Source: Candidatus Fredericiella danica (GTDB lineage Bacteria > Chloroflexota > Anaerolineae > Caldilineales > Caldilineaceae). Taken from it: DNA of 64,000 nt. Below are positions 60,124 through 64,000 of this stretch, piece by piece. The position numbers were made by a program, and so were the translations under genes. The stretch covers positions 49,396 through 113,395 of the forward strand of contig JADJPH010000022.1 of NCBI GenBank assembly GCA_016713335.1, written 5' to 3'. Positions within the stretch are counted from its first letter, which is position 1. Each line of letters starts with the position of its first letter. The notes under the pieces were generated by a model. It saw nothing but the letters and a program-made list of their open reading frames with translations, did no database searches and had not been told where the DNA came from.

Positions 60124-62592
60124 GGCATTGTCCTCGACAGTCAGCGCCCCGTCGCCCTGCATGGCGAGCCGCTCCCCTGTGGCTTCGTCATACAGCCCGA
60201 TCCGCAAGAACAGATCGTCCGGCTTTGTCTCGCCGAATGGGAGCGCAATCGACTCCGTCACCACTTCGCCCGCTTCCCACCAGGTGGTTGGATAGGCCCA
60301 GTTCTGCGGCGGCGCGTCGTGTTGGGCAACGATGGTCCCTGTGGCGCTGTCAACAAGATGCACGAAGACTTTGTAGCCTCGCTCCATGCGCCGCATGCCC
60401 TGCCAATCCAGGGTCAGCAAGATGGCGTCATCCGTATTCCGGACGTCATAGCCTAGCAAGCGCACCTCGTCACCCAACTGCAGGTCGAGTGCGTGTGGGG
60501 ACGCCGGCTGCTCAAACGTGCGGGGCAGCGCTGTTACTTCCATTGCACCGATGGCCGCGGGCTTACCAACAAGTTCCCCCGACTGAAGATCTTGCAGCGC
60601 AAGTTCTACGGTGTACGTACCCGGCGCCAGGAATGCACCCACGCGCGCGGGAATCGCCTGGCGCGCCACTTCATCAGTCTGCCAGCGCGAAGTGGGCCAG
60701 GCGGGGCTGATCTGGGCGCAATCGCTCTGTGCAAGCGCCCTGGTTCCATCGACAAGCCGGATGCAGCCGGCGTAATCGACATTCACCGGCGCCTGGCTGC
60801 CCCAGCGGACATCGACGACAAAAGCTTCTGTCTGCTGCGCCTGCGCCGGTGCCTCGCCCGTGCGGATGGCGCCTATGGCATCCGTCAAGGGCAACGTGAT
60901 GGTGTAATCCACGCCCGCCTCCGGATCCGTGTTGTAGACGGCAAGATCATCGTCTTCATGGGTCGGCTCGATCGTCAACCAATCCATCCACGCATCGATC
61001 TTCTCGTCCGGCGCCATGCGCTTGTGGAGAATCGCATAGCGCACGCCGGCATCGGCCAGGTATTGCAGTTGGTGCGTGACGTCGACGACGGCAAGATCCA
61101 TCACCCGCTGATGGAGCATGTCATAGAGGAAAGGTGACTCGTCCATATAGGCGATGGATTCGCGTGGCGGCCGCGAAACGTGCCCCCCCACCATGGGTCG
61201 GCCGTGCTCGATTTGATAGTGCATGTAGAACTTGTCCATCAGCCGTGAACTGATGGGGATGTCCACCGTGGCAAATTCGGACGGATCGTCCGCCAGCGTT
61301 GCGTACCAGGCTGGCGTATCCACCATCGCCAGGCGATAGGGAACCAGGGTATACTCGGCAAGGATCAGCGCAGTGAGGACGACCAGGAGCACCGCAAGGC
61401 CGGCGGTGGCGAGGCGCCGGCGCAAAAAGCTGACCCCGATCGCCGCCAGCATGGCGAACGGCAAGCCCAGCACCGCGTCATAGCGTTCGGGTTTGCGGAT
61501 CAGTTTGTTGAGGAAGAAGTCCTCCACCAGCCGGTAGGGGGTCGGAATCTGCGGGTAGGCTTGTTGGCCGATCGTGATCACGGGTCCCAATGCAAAAATC
61601 ATAAGCACCAGGGCCAGCGCCGCCCAGAACCACGCCTTTCGCCAGCGAAAGAGGATCGCCAGCGCCGATAATGCAAGTACAGTGTAGCCAAGAAAGTTGA
61701 CTTCCTGTTGCGGAAACTGGAGGTTCTGCGGCAATTGTGAGACGAGTGCGGTCCAGACCGAAAGCCGGGTATGCGGAACCACATAGCCCAAAAGGTCGGC
61801 CGAAAAAGCCGGCTCGTAGGTCAGGAGTTCGTCTGCGTACTCCCTTGTTGCCTGTTCCACGGCGACCGGAACGAAGAGCGGGGCGATGAGCACCATCATC
61901 ACCAGCCCCACGCCGGCGAGCAGACCCAAAGTGCGCAACCGCCAGATCGTCCGATCCATCGCCAGCCGGTAGAGGACGAAAGCGCCGACCACAATCACGC
62001 TCATGGCGAGTAGTTGCCAGCGGCTGACGCCCACCAGGGCAAGAGAGAGACCTGCCATGAACATGTCGCGCAGCGAATTTGTCCTGAACATGCGGTCCAA
62101 GAACAGCAGGGTAAGCGGCAACCAGCCGGTGATGAGAAGATTTAGGTGCCCGGCGCCAGACAATGTATAGGGGAAGAAGCCAAAGACGAAGCCGGCGATG
62201 AGGGCGCCGGCCCACGAACGTGTCTGTTGATAGGCAAACAAGTACATGGCATAGGCGTTGAAGGTGAACATCACCAGATAGGTGATACTGTGCGCAGCGT
62301 TTGCGCCGATCACACCTTCAAGCGGAAACCAAAGTGCAAAATTGAACCAGGCGATGTTGTGTGAGGTCAACGAGACGCCGGTGGGATGTGCGAGCAGGTC
62401 GGTGAAGTAGGGGTTCTGCCCGGTGAAGATCGCCTGCTTGAGCCACCACAACGTCCACTCATGGACCCAGAAGTCGCTGCCGGTGTCCGAAGGGATTTCG
62501 AGTCCCAAACGCGCGGTGAGCGGCCATGTCATCAGGATCGACGCCAGTGCGTAGATCAGGAGGGGCCAGAGTTGGCGGTAACGTTTAGCCAT
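60097..62592 (-). CDS. Large polytopic membrane protein (glycosyltransferase/YfhO-like)
   Basis: This intact 831-residue protein has about eleven membrane helices in residues 8-440. A first extracytoplasmic loop carries acidic residues (ARLGLEIPSDTGSDFWVHEW, with Asp near residue 39), as in GT-C glycosyltransferases such as the PMT/ArnT and YfhO groups. The C-terminal part (about 460-831) is extracytoplasmic and beta-rich, with GYKVFVHLVDSATGTIVAQH and a jelly-roll-like pattern. It probably transfers or moves a sugar onto a cell-surface polymer or lipid, but the substrate is unknown. Confidence 0.8.
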   Translation of the reverse strand: MAKRYRQLWPLLIYALASILMTWPLTARLGLEIPSDTGSDFWVHEWTLWWLKQAIFTGQNPYFTDLLAHPTGVSLTSHNIAWFNFALWFPLEGVIGANAAHSITYLVMFTFNAYAMYLFAYQQTRSWAGALIAGFVFGFFPYTLSGAGHLNLLITGWLPLTLLFLDRMFRTNSLRDMFMAGLSLALVGVSRWQLLAMSVIVVGAFVLYRLAMDRTIWRLRTLGLLAGVGLVMMVLIAPLFVPVAVEQATREYADELLTYEPAFSADLLGYVVPHTRLSVWTALVSQLPQNLQFPQQEVNFLGYTVLALSALAILFRWRKAWFWAALALVLMIFALGPVITIGQQAYPQIPTPYRLVEDFFLNKLIRKPERYDAVLGLPFAMLAAIGVSFLRRRLATAGLAVLLVVLTALILAEYTLVPYRLAMVDTPAWYATLADDPSEFATVDIPISSRLMDKFYMHYQIEHGRPMVGGHVSRPPRESIAYMDESPFLYDMLHQRVMDLAVVDVTHQLQYLADAGVRYAILHKRMAPDEKIDAWMDWLTIEPTHEDDDLAVYNTDPEAGVDYTITLPLTDAIGAIRTGEAPAQAQQTEAFVVDVRWGSQAPVNVDYAGCIRLVDGTRALAQSDCAQISPAWPTSRWQTDEVARQAIPARVGAFLAPGTYTVELALQDLQSGELVGKPAAIGAMEVTALPRTFEQPASPHALDLQLGDEVRLLGYDVRNTDDAILLTLDWQGMRRMERGYKVFVHLVDSATGTIVAQHDAPPQNWAYPTTWWEAGEVVTESIALPFGETKPDDLFLRIGLYDEATGERLAMQGDGALTVEDNALLIPLGGD

Positions 62593-62701
62593 GATTCATG
62601 AATGCGTCCTATTCCACGCTCTGGTTGTACCACGAGAGCGACGCGAATACGAAAATAGCGATTGAAATATCGTGGCGTCACACGCCGCCCGCCGGCCCTA
62701 C

Positions 62702-62736
62702 ATTGACAATTGACCGTTGACTATTGACAATTGACC
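62702..62736. repeat. TTGAC-rich direct repeat in divergent region
   Basis: ATTGACAATTGACC occurs at 62702-62715 and again at 62723-62736, with GTTGACT between. It lies between divergent genes upstream of the MFS transporter. A relative is at 17392-17421. The TTGACA words could also act as overlapping -35 boxes. Confidence 0.7.
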
Positions 62737-62784
62737 ATTACATTTTCGATTCTGACCCTGGGTTGAAATCCACCGGATTGAATT

Positions 62785-64000
62785 GTGAGCACACACTTTT
62801 GCTAGAGAACACCCACTGGCGCCCACGCTTCTTCTCGATCTGGATCGGTCAGGCGCTTTCGCTGGCCGGCAGTTCGTTGACCCAATTTGTGCTGATGTGG
62901 TGGATCACGGAACCACCGGGTCGGTGAGCGCACTCTCCATTGCGGCGGCGGCCGGGCTGTTGCCGATTGCGCTCTTCGGACCGCTTGGCGGCGCGCTGGC
63001 GGATCGGTGGAGCCGGCGCACCATCATGATCCTCGCCGACGCCATCACTGCGGCGTGTATGGTGGTCCTCGTGGCGCTCTTTGCGACCGGCACTATCCAG
63101 TTGTGGCAGATCTACCTGCTGATGTTTGTGCGCGCCACCATGCAGGCGTTCCAACAACCGGCGGCCATGGCGAGCACGCCCAACCTGGTGCCGGAGAACT
63201 GGATCCAGCGTCGCCGGCATGAATCAGGCGTTGCAAGGTGTGATGACGATTGCGTCAGCCCCATTAGGTGCGCTGGCACTGGCATTTCTGCCGTTCCAGG
63301 GCGCGCTCATGATTGATGTCGTGACGGCCATCATCGGCATCACCCCGCCTTCTTTTTACGCGATTCCGCAACCGCGCGCTGCCCAACGCGGAGGCGACTT
63401 CGATCCTGACGGACATGCGCGAGGGTGGTCATTACCTCGTGAGCCGCCGTGGCCTGCTGATCCTCTACGCAGTGACGGGGTTGGTGGTCCTCACCGTGAT
63501 GCCGACCTTCGCCTTGACGCCGCTGCTGGTGAAAGAGCATTTCAACGGCGGGATCAACCAGGTGGCGATCATGGAGGGGATGACCGGCGTGGGGATCATC
63601 CTGGGCGGGGTGCTTGCCGGCTCACGCATCTTCTTCAAGCGCAGGATCGTGGCGGTGATGGTGTCATTTGCAGTATCATGTGCCGCCGTTGCGCTGACCG
63701 CGGCGGCGCCCAGCAACTGGTTCTGGCTGGGGTCTTCTGGTGGTTTGTGAGTGGCGTCACCTATTCGACCGGCAATGCGCCGATGATGGCGCTGCTGCAA
63801 ATCACCGTGCCCAATGTGCTGCTTGGGCGGGTGCTCTCGTTGCTCAACGTCGTCTGGGGGATTGCCGGACCGTTGGGGCTGATGGATTGCCGGACCCGCT
63901 TGGCGAGGTGATTGGGGTGCGGGGTCTCTACATTGCTGGTGGCACCCTTTGCGCTTTCGTTTGTATCGTGGCGCTCTTTGCGTCGCCGTCGCTACGGAAG
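62785..64000 (+). CDS. MFS exporter (MFS_3/EntS-like), frameshifted and cut by window end
   Basis: This major-facilitator exporter has about 400 residues in view. It opens with WRPRFFSIWIGQALSLAGSS and LTQFVLMWWIT. The cytoplasmic loop motif A is GPLGGALADRWSRRTIMILAD. It continues with MFVRATMQAFQQPAAMASTP, FVSGVTYSTGNAPMMALLQ and LGRVLSLLNVVWGIAG. Frame changes occur near 62915, 63210, 63345, 63735 and 63885. The start is uncertain: a GTG at 62785 (GTGAGCACACAC) would give MSTHT if one base were restored before 62815, and earlier codons are in a repeat. The protein is still open at 64000. Confidence 0.82.

Overview
The window looks like chromosomal DNA of a free-living, aerobic or facultative bacterium of high GC content. 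The gene complement suggests a member of the Chloroflexota (Anaerolineae/Caldilineae type): a MalT-like LAL regulator, an NYN-LOTUS protein, type II pantothenate kinase, a very large cyclic-glucan synthase-like enzyme, a multi-PAS histidine kinase and a YfhO-like membrane protein. That placement is inference from gene content. I saw no rRNA, tRNA, CRISPR, phage or transposase gene.

The dominant feature of the raw sequence is frameshifting. About 28 of some 50 protein genes are broken by one or more single-base indels, including dnaK, dnaJ, gatB, sufB and ssb. Both halves of each broken gene keep their family motifs, so I treat them as whole genes in an error-prone assembly. Their coordinates here span all the pieces.

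Layout. 1-3650 (minus): a four-gene metal ABC importer with a near-consensus promoter and a DtxR/MntR-like operator. 3741-10060 (plus): CBS protein, SulP transporter, alpha/beta hydrolase, beta-carbonic anhydrase, a GNAT-Dabb fusion, an L,D-transpeptidase and arginase; the first four suggest a bicarbonate uptake/hydration unit. 10078-12556 (minus): multi-PAS/GAF histidine kinase. 12764-15073 (plus): two PPK2-family polyphosphate kinases in tandem, the first with a long basic tail carrying five AT-hook motifs. 15216-17254 (minus): M24 peptidase and methyltransferase. 17467-21395 (plus): LolD/FtsX-type ABC exporter and DinB protein. 21397-23415 (minus): NYN-LOTUS protein plus a coupled partner. 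23599-27313 (plus): dnaK-grpE-dnaJ. 27495-32895 (minus): M42 peptidase, MOSC protein, two SDR proteins and a Gfo/Idh/MocA oxidoreductase. 32950-45077 (minus): cyclic beta-glucan synthase-like giant gene, tandem UspA protein, sufB and three small proteins. 45349-52667 (minus): LAL regulator, lutC-lutB-lutA and a second M24 peptidase. 53018-54622 (plus): ssb, an unknown helical protein and a lone receiver domain. 54747-57316 (minus): lytic transglycosylase. 57489-60123 (plus): gatB, solitary HicB-like protein, type II pantothenate kinase. 60097-62592 (minus): large membrane protein. 62785-64000 (plus): MFS exporter, running off the end.

Intergenic DNA carries at least two repeat styles. Short-period, purine-rich repeats or long hairpins lie just after the 3' ends of genes (16527, 27344, 28621, 45233, 51289). 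TTGAC-rich repeats lie in two divergent 5' regions (17392, 62702). The most unusual coding feature is the PPK2 with an AT-hook tail at 12764-14266.
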